A stretch of DNA of 64,000 nucleotides, taken from assembly GCF_900110165.1 (NCBI RefSeq), contig NZ_FOCQ01000008.1:157442-221441 (forward strand). The letters run 5' to 3'. Positions 36,315 to 44,614 of this stretch are shown here, piece by piece. Under the pieces are notes generated by a model. The model made no database searches and was not told the DNA's origin. It saw only the letters and a program-made list of their open reading frames with translations. The stretch's first letter is position 1; each line of letters starts with the position of its first letter. Position numbers and translations under genes: made by a program. This DNA comes from Lihuaxuella thermophila (GTDB lineage Bacteria; Bacillota; Bacilli; Thermoactinomycetales; Thermoactinomycetaceae).

Positions 36315-37556
36315 CTACTTTGTCATTTTTCCTTGCGCTTCTTCCAAAGCCGACTTCGCATCCGGCTTTGAACCGAGCAACACTGCCTCAGCCGCCTTAT
36401 TTCCGGCATCAACCAATTTTACGCCGATCGTTCCATACTGGAAGGGAGTAGCGTAGGAGACAGCTTTGACAAAGGGTGTCCGCTCGGGATACTTGCTGGT
36501 GAAATCTTTGCCCAATTCCTTGATGGTCGGCATGGCCAACCCTTTTTCCACTACGAATTTCTGACCCTCTTTTCCGGTCAGGAACGCCATCAATTTCATA
36601 GCTTCCTCTTTGTGCTTTGAGTTTTTGGACAGTGCATATGCAACGGTGAAAACCATATTGGCAGGCTTGCCGCCCTCTTTCACCGGCAATTCCGCAATCC
36701 CGTATTTCAGATTGGGGGATTTTTTGGCAAGATGCGGGATCAACCAGGCACCTTCCACAACCATGGCCGCTTTTCCGTCCGCAAACGCGTCGCCTGACCA
36801 ATCTTTACCGAGAGTTTTGGGATATGCGGCAATGTTTTCTTTCTTCATCATATCGCCGTATATAAAGTCAATAGCAGTCGCATTTTCCGGTTTTGCAAAC
36901 GTCGCTTTTTCCCCGTCATAGACAGAACCGCCCGCCTGCATCAGAAATGGTTGATAACGCGGCAGTTCCGCCGACATGGAGAATCCGACCACTCCGTCCT
37001 TCGTCAGCTTCTTGGCCGCATCTTTCAGTTCCGACCAGTTTGTCGGCGGCTTCACCCCTGCTTGATCCAGCATTTCCTTGTTGTAGAACAATGCAAGTGT
37101 ATTGTAGTCTTTCGGAAGACCGTAGGTTTTGCCCTTCCACTGGAAAGCCTTAATGGCCGACTCTTCATAGTCGCTGAGGTTTACATTATTTTTCTTTAAA
37201 TAATCATCGATGGGTTCAATGACACCCTTATCCATAAATTCAGGAGCCACAGATGCATCCAGATAGAAAATGTCGGGTTCTGTCCTTGATGCAATCATCG
37301 GCTGCAATTTTTGCAGATAGTCTCCCACAACCGGCTCAAATTTCACGTCGATCTTGGGGTTTTCCTTTTCAAACGCGGCAATCTGAGCATCGAGAATTGC
37401 CTGTTCTTCCGGGCTGGAAGACCAACCACCGACACGCAAGGTAATTTTCCCGTTTCCTGCCTGAGTCGATCCCTGACCCCCGCTACAGCCGGCAAGCCCC
37501 GCCATGACAAGAGAAGCTGCCAGAATTCCAGACAACACTTTGATTCTTTTCTTCAT
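36315..37556 (-). CDS. ABC sugar-binding lipoprotein (CUT1 extracellular solute-binding protein)
   Basis: A 413-residue lipoprotein. The signal peptide ends in the lipobox LAGC (Cys24), so it is anchored outside the membrane. The body has the family-1 solute-binding pattern (RVGGWSSSPEEQAILDAQIA, VKFEPVVGDYLQKLQPMIAS, LALFYNKEMLDQAGVKPPTN, KAAMVVEGAWLIPHLAK). ATG 37556 follows AAAAGGAGG. It lies 22 bases after the GDE-type glycosidase, suggesting capture of an oligosaccharide that the glycosidase then trims. Confidence 0.93.
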   Translation of the reverse strand: MKKRIKVLSGILAASLVMAGLAGCSGGQGSTQAGNGKITLRVGGWSSSPEEQAILDAQIAAFEKENPKIDVKFEPVVGDYLQKLQPMIASRTEPDIFYLDASVAPEFMDKGVIEPIDDYLKKNNVNLSDYEESAIKAFQWKGKTYGLPKDYNTLALFYNKEMLDQAGVKPPTNWSELKDAAKKLTKDGVVGFSMSAELPRYQPFLMQAGGSVYDGEKATFAKPENATAIDFIYGDMMKKENIAAYPKTLGKDWSGDAFADGKAAMVVEGAWLIPHLAKKSPNLKYGIAELPVKEGGKPANMVFTVAYALSKNSKHKEEAMKLMAFLTGKEGQKFVVEKGLAMPTIKELGKDFTSKYPERTPFVKAVSYATPFQYGTIGVKLVDAGNKAAEAVLLGSKPDAKSALEEAQGKMTK

Positions 37557-37578
37557 TCCTCTTGCCTCCTTTTGAGAT

Positions 37579-39672
37579 TTACCCAGTTATCACTTGCAGA
37601 CCGGTTGAATTGTGTAATACTTTAAAAGTCGTGTGTGTGTCGTTATATCTATGAATCAACAGGTCGAGTGACCCGTTGCCCACACGCAAGTTTCTAACAA
37701 CCATCCGGCTGATCCCCTTCGGAAGGGAAGGAGCCAACCGAACGGTACCCGCCGGCACATCCGGTGTCAAACCAAGCATCACTCTCACAAACACCAACGG
37801 CGTTCCTGCTGCCCAGGCCTGCGGCGAACAAGCCACCGGATACGGAACCGGTTCGCCTTCTTCTTTCGGATAGCCGCAGAACAATTCAGGCAATCTGTCA
37901 TACTCAAAATGTTTCGATGCTTCAATTAATCCTTCCATTACGCGGTTCGCGTGATCATGGAACCCGTAACGCTTGAGCCCCAATACACAAAGCGAGTTGT
38001 CATGCGGCCAAATGGAACCGTCATGGTAGCTCATCGGATTATATCCCGCAGACGTTGTACTCATCGTCCGGATTCCCCATCCGGAGAACAGATCGGGGGC
38101 CAGTAAACGTTCGGCCACCTTTTTTGCCTGTTCCTCTGTCAGCAAGCCTGACCAGAGACAATGTCCCGGATTGGAAGTAACAGATTCTACCTGTTTTTTC
38201 TCATGATCAAGCGCAATCGCAATAAACTCCTCATCTTTCATCCAGAAATCCCGTGCGAACTGCGCTTTTAATTTCTCGGCGGACTCTCTGAGAGCACGCG
38301 CTTGATCGGGTCGCCCAAGATGCTCATACACGGAGGCCAACCGGATTTTTGCGTCATAGACATACCCCTGAACTTCAGCGAGAGCAATCGGCGCCTTTGC
38401 TAGGGAACCGTCCTTATGCACAATCGAATCTGCTGAGTCCTTCCATCCTTGGTTGGCAAGCCCTTTGCTCGATTCCTGGAAATACTCCACGTATCCGTCT
38501 TTATCTTGGTCACCGTAAGCATCGATCCAATCCAGAGCCCGTTCAATATTCGGGAGAAGTTCCCGGATGAACCCTTCATCACCGGTCCAGTGATAGTATT
38601 CGGCGGCTAGCACCAGGAACAGCGGAGTGGCATCAATCGTTCCATAGTAGGGTGTAAACGGAACTTTTCCGGAGTTGGACAGTTCCCCGTATCGCATTTC
38701 GTGCATGATTTTACCGGGTTGTTCGTCCCGCCACGGGTCTGATTTTGTTCCCTGATAAGCAGCCATCGTTTTGAGCGTGCCCTTTGCGATCTCCGGATGA
38801 ATCGCAAGCAGTTGAAGGGCCGCAATCAATGAATCCCGCCCGAATGGCACTGCATAGATCGGCAGACCGGCAACCGGAAACCGTCCGTACCCCACGTCGG
38901 TCAGCAGCACCCTGATATCTTTCTTTGAGCGATGCACGAGCTGATTGAAAGTTTCATTGTCTGTTTCAACATGAGTGCATTCTTCATCCCACTGCCGGTA
39001 TGACTCTTCCAGTCTGTGCAAGGCTGCTGACCGATCTTTCGCTTCCCCGGCCTGCCCGTTGATTTCCGGGAAAATGGAGAGTTCAAATTCTGCCGTACCG
39101 AATGGCGTGAGCGAAATGGAATAATACGCTTCCTTGCCTGAAATCTTCTGCGGTTCCGGTGCGAACCGGATCACAGTGGCTCTGTCCACATCATCGCTCC
39201 CTGTATAGGACAGGCGAATCTGATCCTTTTTCGTTTCCACGGGGTGAATGGTTCCTTTTTGTTCCCTGAAAAAACCCCTGATTTCAAACATGTCCTTGAA
39301 GTCAGCATCCACTCTTACGGCTACTTCCAATTCAACCGGATAGGCGTTGTGATTCCGGAAAGAAACGGTCTCGTAGAGAACCCTGTCGGCAATAAAACGT
39401 TTTCGATCGATCGCGATCGATTCGCGCCATACTTTGACTTCACCGTTTTCAATCTTCTCTTTATTGGTTAAGCGGATTGTGCCTATGTAGTTTTCGGCGG
39501 CATGTGATGACAACAGAATGATGTCAAGGTTCTCTACAGCCACCTCAAACCGGCTCAGAAAACGGGTATCTTTGGTAAAGAGGCCAAGCACCTGTTCATC
39601 GTTTTCCCGGATGTTGCCCGTGGGATCTGTCAACAGAAAAAGATCATCTTCTTTGATCACTCGATAATTCAT
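37579..39672 (-). CDS. GDE-family amylo-alpha-1,6-glucosidase-like glycosidase
   Basis: A 697-residue, apparently cytoplasmic enzyme (no signal peptide). ATG 39672 is chosen, with AGGGGTG upstream. An N-terminal beta-rich GDE_N-type domain (about 1-240: LGLFTKDTRFLSRFEV, GTIRLTNKEK) precedes an (alpha/alpha)6 barrel (about 270-690: IYAVPFGRDSLIAALQLLAI, TPYYGTIDATPLFLVLAAEY, YNPMSYHDGSIWPHDNSL). This architecture occurs in glycogen-debranching-related enzymes and some fructosidase or glucosidase families; substrate not determinable. It is the first gene of the ABC sugar operon, with a LacI-type operator upstream. Confidence 0.85.
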   Translation of the reverse strand: MNYRVIKEDDLFLLTDPTGNIRENDEQVLGLFTKDTRFLSRFEVAVENLDIILLSSHAAENYIGTIRLTNKEKIENGEVKVWRESIAIDRKRFIADRVLYETVSFRNHNAYPVELEVAVRVDADFKDMFEIRGFFREQKGTIHPVETKKDQIRLSYTGSDDVDRATVIRFAPEPQKISGKEAYYSISLTPFGTAEFELSIFPEINGQAGEAKDRSAALHRLEESYRQWDEECTHVETDNETFNQLVHRSKKDIRVLLTDVGYGRFPVAGLPIYAVPFGRDSLIAALQLLAIHPEIAKGTLKTMAAYQGTKSDPWRDEQPGKIMHEMRYGELSNSGKVPFTPYYGTIDATPLFLVLAAEYYHWTGDEGFIRELLPNIERALDWIDAYGDQDKDGYVEYFQESSKGLANQGWKDSADSIVHKDGSLAKAPIALAEVQGYVYDAKIRLASVYEHLGRPDQARALRESAEKLKAQFARDFWMKDEEFIAIALDHEKKQVESVTSNPGHCLWSGLLTEEQAKKVAERLLAPDLFSGWGIRTMSTTSAGYNPMSYHDGSIWPHDNSLCVLGLKRYGFHDHANRVMEGLIEASKHFEYDRLPELFCGYPKEEGEPVPYPVACSPQAWAAGTPLVFVRVMLGLTPDVPAGTVRLAPSLPKGISRMVVRNLRVGNGSLDLLIHRYNDTHTTFKVLHNSTGLQVITG

Positions 39673-39735
39673 CTTGACACCCCTGGTAGTATGTCTGTAT
39701 AGAGTGGTGAAATTCCTGCAGGTCTTTAAAAATTC

Positions 39736-39747
39736 GAAAACGTTTTC
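39736..39747. promoter_or_regulatory. LacI-type operator GAAAACGTTTTC between lacI-type gene and glycosidase
   Basis: A perfect 12-bp palindrome with central CG, 64 bases upstream of the glycosidase start. It is identical to the site in front of the regulator gene at 40819. Confidence 0.75.
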
Positions 39748-39784
39748 AATTTGACGCTTGTTAAAACCCTTTACGATCCAACAT

Positions 39785-40804
39785 TCATTTCGCAAAGGGT
39801 TCAGTTGTTTCACGCAGAACCAGTTCGGGAGGCAGAATCATCCCCCTGCCCGTTTCCCCGTTCTCCAGCATACGCAGCAGGGTTTCGACCGCTGCCCTGC
39901 CCATCTCATATCGCATTTGTCTTATGGTGGTGAGAGCCGGTTGCATGAGTGAAGCGAGAGAGATATCGTCAAATCCGACAATTGACAGATCACGGGGAAC
40001 TTGTCCGCCCGAAGACTGGATGTATTTGATTCCCCCAATCGCCATCAGATCGGAAGCAAAGAAAACAGCGCTGATTTCGGGATGTCTTTGCTTGAGGCAA
40101 CGCACCCCCTGTGCCCCGTCCTCCTGCTCAAAATTGCCGTAGTAAACGTAATCCGGATGATATGAGAGGCCAGCTCCCTCGAGAGCTTGTATATATCCGG
40201 TAAGACGTTCTTTTGAAACAGCAGCCTGGTCGTGTCCGTTCACAAATCCGATCTGCCGGTGCCCCAGATTGATCAAATGTTCAACCGCCATCTTGGCTCC
40301 CTTGACATTATCGGTCATCACATAGGAACAGGTCTTGGAAGTAAGCGGAACGTCAATCAGAACACTTGGAATCGAAGCTTCGACAACTTCATGTGTGTAG
40401 GGATCGTCGAGGCGGATCCCCATCATCACCACTCCGTCAACCCGGCGCTGTTTAACAAAATCCATATAAGTGGTCTTCTTCTGAGCCGTCGGAGTTGTAG
40501 AGAAAAGAACCAGATCATATCCGAGTTCCTGTGCTCGGTCGTTGATCCCGCATAATACATCAAACATGAAATGATGCCCGGACCGGTATTTTGACAGGTC
40601 CGAAACGACCAATCCCACCGTTTGCGTACGGTTCTTCACAAGGCTGCGTGCCACCGAGTTTGGCTGATATCCCATTTGTTCAATCACTTTAAGCACTTTT
40701 TGCCTCGTTTTGGGGTTCACATCCGTATACTGATTGAGAACCCGCGAGACCGTTGTAATCGAAACCCCTGCTGCTTTGGCTACATCTCGAATTGTCACGC
40801 CCAC
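39785..40804 (-). CDS. LacI-family transcriptional regulator
   Basis: A 339-residue repressor. GTG 40804 is chosen, with GGTGG about 5 bases upstream; GTG 40813 and 40798 are alternatives. The N-terminal helix-turn-helix and hinge are VTIRDVAKAAGVSITTVSRV and RQKVLKVIEQMGYQPNSVAR. The periplasmic-binding-like domain follows, with VGLVVSDLSKYRSGHHFMFD and STVGFDD-like SIVGFDDISLASLMQPALTT. It lies upstream of, and co-directional with, the sugar operon, with matching palindromes at its own promoter and the operon's. Confidence 0.94.
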   Translation of the reverse strand: MGVTIRDVAKAAGVSITTVSRVLNQYTDVNPKTRQKVLKVIEQMGYQPNSVARSLVKNRTQTVGLVVSDLSKYRSGHHFMFDVLCGINDRAQELGYDLVLFSTTPTAQKKTTYMDFVKQRRVDGVVMMGIRLDDPYTHEVVEASIPSVLIDVPLTSKTCSYVMTDNVKGAKMAVEHLINLGHRQIGFVNGHDQAAVSKERLTGYIQALEGAGLSYHPDYVYYGNFEQEDGAQGVRCLKQRHPEISAVFFASDLMAIGGIKYIQSSGGQVPRDLSIVGFDDISLASLMQPALTTIRQMRYEMGRAAVETLLRMLENGETGRGMILPPELVLRETTEPFAK

Positions 40805-40818
40805 TTGTTCCACCGCCT

Positions 40819-40830
40819 GAAAACGTTTTC
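40819..40830. promoter_or_regulatory. LacI-type operator GAAAACGTTTTC upstream of the regulator
   Basis: A perfect 12-bp palindrome 15 bases upstream of the chosen start, the same as at 39736; autoregulation is likely. Confidence 0.75.
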
Positions 40831-41103
40831 GTTTTCTACCCTCATCTTACATCCTAACAAGGATCTTGACAATACCCTATTTTTCGACAAACCGGTTATC
40901 CTTTGTGCGACTCGTATTCCACAAGCGGGAGAAATCATACGATCATCCACGAAAAAGAGCCGTTGGATTTTGATTGGTTCATTTGTTTGGTGAAGTGACC
41001 GAAAATGTGTTGAAAGAAAAAATATAATCGTTGAAGCACATTCAGACAAAAAGGCCCTGACTGTTGATGGATAAAGTGCGATTCATTGAAATTGATGCCG
41101 TTA

Positions 41104-41140
41104 AAAAAGGACCGATTCCTTCTAGGAACCGGTCCTTTTT
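41104..41140. terminator. Bidirectional terminator after aldo/keto reductase
   Basis: AAAAAGGACCGATTCCT and AGGAACCGGTCCTTTTT, 16 of 17 complementary (one A-C mismatch) around TCT. On the minus strand it lies 31 bases past the reductase stop. Confidence 0.85.
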
Positions 41141-41171
41141 CGTGTTGTTCAGTTGGAATGGAGGTGGTGCA

Positions 41172-42002
41172 TCAAAAATCAAAGTTATCCGGATCCGGGC
41201 CAAATCGGTGGTTTTTATTTAATCCATCCAATCGGGCCATATCTTCAGCTGTCAATTCGAAGTCGAAAATACCCGCATTCTCGATGATCCGGTGTTCTTT
41301 CGTCGATTTGGGAATGGTGACAACTTCATGCTGCAAATCCCAGCGCAAAACGATTTGAGCCGGGGTTTTTCCGTATTTTTGAGCAAGCTCATTTATGACG
41401 GGTTCATTCACTACCTCCCCCTGCATCAAGGGGCTCCATGCTTCCAATTGAATTTGATGTTCTCTGCAAAAACGGCGCAGGTCGGCTTGCGTGAGATACG
41501 GATGGAATTCAACTTGGTTCACCATTGGTTTGACGGTACTTTCAGCCATTAAATCCTCCAGATGATGAATCTGGAAGTTGCTTACGCCGATCGCCCGGAC
41601 ATATCCTTCCTTGTACAGCTTCTCGAGCGCCTTCCATGTGTCCTTGTATTTGTTTTTGACCGGCCAGTGGATGAGATACAAGTCTACATATTCAAGTCCC
41701 AATTTTTTTCTGCTCTCTTCAAAGGCTGCCAAGGTAGAGTCATACCCCTGGTCGGCATTCCAAACCTTCGTAGTGATAAACAGCTCTTCCCGTGCCACTT
41801 CTGACTCCTTGATCGCTTTTCCGACACCCGCCTCATTTCCATAAACGGCAGCTGTATCAATGCTGCGATAACCTGCCCGGATCGCTGCTTTGACTGCCTG
41901 TCCCACTTCTTCTCCCTCTTTCATTTTCCAAACACCCAGTCCCAGCCAAGGCATTTTCACCCCGTTGTGCAAGGTGGCGCAATCTGTCATGTTTCTAATC
42001 AT
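41172..42002 (-). CDS. Aldo/keto reductase
   Basis: A 276-residue NADPH-dependent (alpha/beta)8 reductase of the AKR5/YtbE-YvgN type. ATG 42002 is chosen, with GGAGGGT upstream; the longer frame has no ribosome site. Catalytic tetrad: Asp49 and Tyr54 ([11 protein letters not shown]), Lys79 (ITTKVWN), His112 (YLIHWPV). The cofactor motif [10 protein letters not shown] is present near the C-terminus. Bacillus homologues reduce methylglyoxal and other aldehydes. It stands alone between two terminators. Confidence 0.93.
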   Translation of the reverse strand: MIRNMTDCATLHNGVKMPWLGLGVWKMKEGEEVGQAVKAAIRAGYRSIDTAAVYGNEAGVGKAIKESEVAREELFITTKVWNADQGYDSTLAAFEESRKKLGLEYVDLYLIHWPVKNKYKDTWKALEKLYKEGYVRAIGVSNFQIHHLEDLMAESTVKPMVNQVEFHPYLTQADLRRFCREHQIQLEAWSPLMQGEVVNEPVINELAQKYGKTPAQIVLRWDLQHEVVTIPKSTKEHRIIENAGIFDFELTAEDMARLDGLNKNHRFGPDPDNFDF

Positions 42003-42216
42003 ATGTACCCTCCAACTTATATTTAGAGTCACCAAACATTGTATTACCCGAATGCTCCCTTCTCTAAACATGGACAGAATCAGTTTTTATACAAAAACTA
42101 AAAAACTCAAAAATCGAATGACTTGTGTGTTGGCCGGTACACATCAGTAAAAAGCAGACCATGACAGCGTTCGGCTTTCAGTTCCGCTCGAACGCTCTCC
42201 CGTTCATCCAAGCAAT

Positions 42217-42255
42217 AAAAAGAGCCCGAGCATGAAGTTAAAACGGGCTCTTTTT
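42217..42255. terminator. Terminator after Gmad2 lipoprotein gene, bidirectional
   Basis: AAAAAGAGCCCG and CGGGCTCTTTTT are perfect 12-bp arms; on the minus strand they lie just past the lipoprotein stop. Confidence 0.88.
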
Positions 42256-42259
42256 ATTA

Positions 42260-42775
42260 TTACTGAAAAGTATCGAGCGGGATGATCAATTCGTTCTGGC
42301 GTGATCCGTCCTTGGGGCTGATTTCAAACAACTCCAGCGTGAGGGTCCCTTTTCGCGGCAGTTTCTCGTCCGGGATCGACAACTTTAGGGTAAAGGCCGC
42401 CCACTCCGGAGCTCCACCTTGAACCTGAACCGATCCCTCTACCAGGTAGTCGTGTCCATCGGACACCGCATACCGGAAGTTTCCTTCCAACACACGGGCC
42501 TCCCCCATCAGTGTATAATGACCTTTTTCCCCCTGTAATCGAAGATTGCGAAAAGCGTTGTTTTCCATAGAAATCTCCTTTGCCTCCTGACTTTTTTTGT
42601 CATCTGTTCTGCTTTTCTCCTTTTTTGCATCACCATTTCGGCTATCATTCGTCGTTGAACCGGACCTTTCATCGACTCCTGATCCCCCTGTCCCTTCCTG
42701 GGGAGAACATCCCTGTCCGACAGTGAGGAATAACAGAACCAGGACGGATGCGATAGCCATCTTTCCTTGTACCAA
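42260..42775 (-). CDS. Gmad2-domain lipoprotein (sporulation/germination type)
   Basis: A 171-residue lipoprotein. The start is TTG 42775 with GGAGGGTGAG upstream; an ATG five codons in is possible. The signal peptide ends in VGQGCS (lipobox Cys23). A low-complexity charged linker spans about 25-68. The C-terminal immunoglobulin-like Gmad2 domain (about 75-170) reads YTLMGEARVLEGNFRYAVSD, VQVQGGAPEWAAFTLKLSIP and TLTLELFEISPKDGSRQNEL. Gmad2 occurs in surface and spore-germination proteins; the role is inferred from the domain only. Confidence 0.82.
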   Translation of the reverse strand: MVQGKMAIASVLVLLFLTVGQGCSPQEGTGGSGVDERSGSTTNDSRNGDAKKEKSRTDDKKSQEAKEISMENNAFRNLRLQGEKGHYTLMGEARVLEGNFRYAVSDGHDYLVEGSVQVQGGAPEWAAFTLKLSIPDEKLPRKGTLTLELFEISPKDGSRQNELIIPLDTFQ

Positions 42776-42908
42776 GATCTCACCCTCCTTCTTCGCGATC
42801 CCGCCAAATGGATATCCTCGGGATCGGATAAATTTTTCCGTATGATCAAAACATCTTTATTCATCCATTCCTATGCAGGCCGCTGCACAGTTAGACAAGA
42901 AACTTAAA

Positions 42909-42950
42909 CAGGCCAAGCTGACCCTCACGGGGAGGGAACTGCTTGGCCTG
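42909..42950 (-). terminator. Hairpin after the pseudouridine synthase gene
   Basis: CAGGCCAAGC and GCTTGGCCTG are perfect 10-bp arms; on the minus strand followed by TGTTTAAGTTT. Moderate terminator. Confidence 0.6.
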
Positions 42951-43030
42951 CGTCGCATTCCGGGTTGACGATGGGGCCTAAAAGCCCGTCTGCCACATCT
43001 TAAGTATTTTTGGGTACAGTGCCCGCATCC

Positions 43031-43771
43031 CTATGTTTCGGTATTGGCCGTTCCTTTCAACAAGGCCACCTCTTCATCCGTCAATTCCCGGTACTCGCCT
43101 AATTCAAGTTCGGGATCCAGCCGGATGGGACCCATGGAGATGCGTTTGAGATAAACGACTTTTTTTCCTACCGCCTGAAACATCCTTTTCACTTGATGAA
43201 ACTTGCCTTCAAAAATGGTCAATTCCACTTCTGACCGAGGGCCGGAGGTAAGGATTTTCAATTCCCCGGGCAAGGTGTGATAGCCGTCATCCAAAGTCAC
43301 GCCCTGCTGAAATGCCTCTGCATCTGCTTCCGTTACTTTGCCCTGAATAACCGCATAATACGTTTTGGGAACATGTTTTTTCGGTGACAAGAGATGGTGT
43401 GATAACTTTCCGTCATTGGTGAGTAATAACAACCCTTCTGTATCTTTATCCAGTCTCCCTACCGGAAAAGGATCAAACGAAGCGTGTTCCGGTTCCAGCA
43501 AGTCCACCACCACCTCTTCCAGTCTGTCTTCTGTCGCTGACAGGACTCCCGGCGGCTTGTTCATCATTAAATAAATGTACTCCCTGTAGACGACGGGTTG
43601 GCCGTTCACCTCAATCACATCGCGGTCCGGATATACATGGTGGCCGGGATTATTGACGCTTTCCCCATTTACCTTTACAACTCCCGTTTTCATAAGCTTT
43701 TTGATCTCTTTTCGCGTTCCGAAGCCCATATGAGCCAGTATTTTATCGATACGCTGACGTTTGTCTGCCAT
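43031..43771 (-). CDS. rsuA: 16S rRNA pseudouridine(516) synthase, RsuA family
   Basis: A 246-residue enzyme isomerising a uridine of small-subunit rRNA. An N-terminal S4 RNA-binding domain (about 5-60: RIDKILAHMGFGTRKEIKKL) is followed by the catalytic domain with Asp108 in GRLDKDTEGLLLLTND, plus YLMMNKPPGVLSAT and FEGKFHQVKRMFQAVGKKVV. ATG 43771 follows AAAGGAGG. The stop of the upstream kinase gene is 14 bases away, so the two are probably co-transcribed. The short S4-linked form fits RsuA/YtzG; RluB is close. Confidence 0.92.
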   Translation of the reverse strand: MADKRQRIDKILAHMGFGTRKEIKKLMKTGVVKVNGESVNNPGHHVYPDRDVIEVNGQPVVYREYIYLMMNKPPGVLSATEDRLEEVVVDLLEPEHASFDPFPVGRLDKDTEGLLLLTNDGKLSHHLLSPKKHVPKTYYAVIQGKVTEADAEAFQQGVTLDDGYHTLPGELKILTSGPRSEVELTIFEGKFHQVKRMFQAVGKKVVYLKRISMGPIRLDPELELGEYRELTDEEVALLKGTANTET

Positions 43772-43784
43772 TTTTCAGCCTCCT

Positions 43785-44558
43785 TTAAAAAAACTCATCC
43801 AATAGCTGAAAGAACTTGATTTTTTCCTCATCAATTGCTTTTAACTCATAAGCCTCAAAAAAATACGGGATGTACGTATCTCCGAAATTGTCCGCAATAC
43901 TCCTTGCAGCGATCCCCAGATCCCGGTAGCGGTCCGCCGCTCCTCCTCTCGCCCAGTCGATAAATCCGCTCACCCCGGAGGGCGACAGGATCACGTTGGG
44001 CAAACAATAATCCCCGTGGGTAAACACTTCATCGTTATAAACAGGTTCGCTCCGGACAAGTTCTTCATAAAGTTCTGCCGCCCGTTTCCCCATTCGGCAC
44101 GGATCAAAATCATCCTCATCCACCATCCCCAATCTTACACGCTCCCCTGCCGCTTGTACAAGCAATCCGGCCGGGTACGAGAAGGGGCAAGTTTCGATCG
44201 GAAGTGAATGAATCCACCTTAACCCTTCCGCCAAACTCCGCACTACCTTTTTCTTATCTTGCCACCCGGGATCCGACGCCATCAATCCGGGCACTTCCGT
44301 GATCAATAAATACTCTTTGAAGGAATCATTGTGGTAACAAACGACTTCAGGTACGGGCAGTTTCCCTTTCAGCCAATTCAACACTTGGCTTTCCAGTTTT
44401 AACAGTTCCGTTCCCGGCTCGCTTTTTATCTTTAGATAGTAATGTTGTGTTTTGGATGTCAATTGATATACTTCATCACCGGACCTGCCGACGGTATCTT
44501 TTCTCCAGTTCATGTTGCGAACGAAAAGGCTGATTTCCTCAGGCAATGAATCGATCAT
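43785..44558 (-). CDS. Aminoglycoside 3'-phosphotransferase (APH(3')-type)
   Basis: A 257-residue kinase, close to the usual 264 of APH(3') enzymes. ATP Lys43 (YYLKIK), Glu56, the Brenner motif HGDYCLPN (181-188, catalytic Asp183), the metal Asp201 in GFIDWARGGAADRYRDLG and the C-terminal KFFQLLDEFF (ending as in APH(3')-III) are all present. ATG 44558 follows GGGAGGT. These enzymes inactivate kanamycin and neomycin by 3'-phosphorylation. Activity and drug range cannot be judged here. It is chromosomal, next to rsuA, without mobile elements nearby. Confidence 0.88.
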   Translation of the reverse strand: MIDSLPEEISLFVRNMNWRKDTVGRSGDEVYQLTSKTQHYYLKIKSEPGTELLKLESQVLNWLKGKLPVPEVVCYHNDSFKEYLLITEVPGLMASDPGWQDKKKVVRSLAEGLRWIHSLPIETCPFSYPAGLLVQAAGERVRLGMVDEDDFDPCRMGKRAAELYEELVRSEPVYNDEVFTHGDYCLPNVILSPSGVSGFIDWARGGAADRYRDLGIAARSIADNFGDTYIPYFFEAYELKAIDEEKIKFFQLLDEFF

Positions 44559-44614
44559 GCGAGGTACCTCCCGGTAATCATAATTAAAAGGCTGTAACCT
44601 TGCAGTTATCAGCC

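Larger units (their letters stand above)
40805..41171. other. Gap with LacI autoregulatory site and terminator
   Basis: Contains the operator at 40819-40830 and a bidirectional terminator at 41104-41140. No gene seen. Confidence 0.5.

Noticed and set aside
42508..42864. 118-codon minus-strand frame over the lipoprotein gene
   Set aside because: It overlaps the lipoprotein signal and linker in another frame, with Arg/Lys-rich shadow composition.
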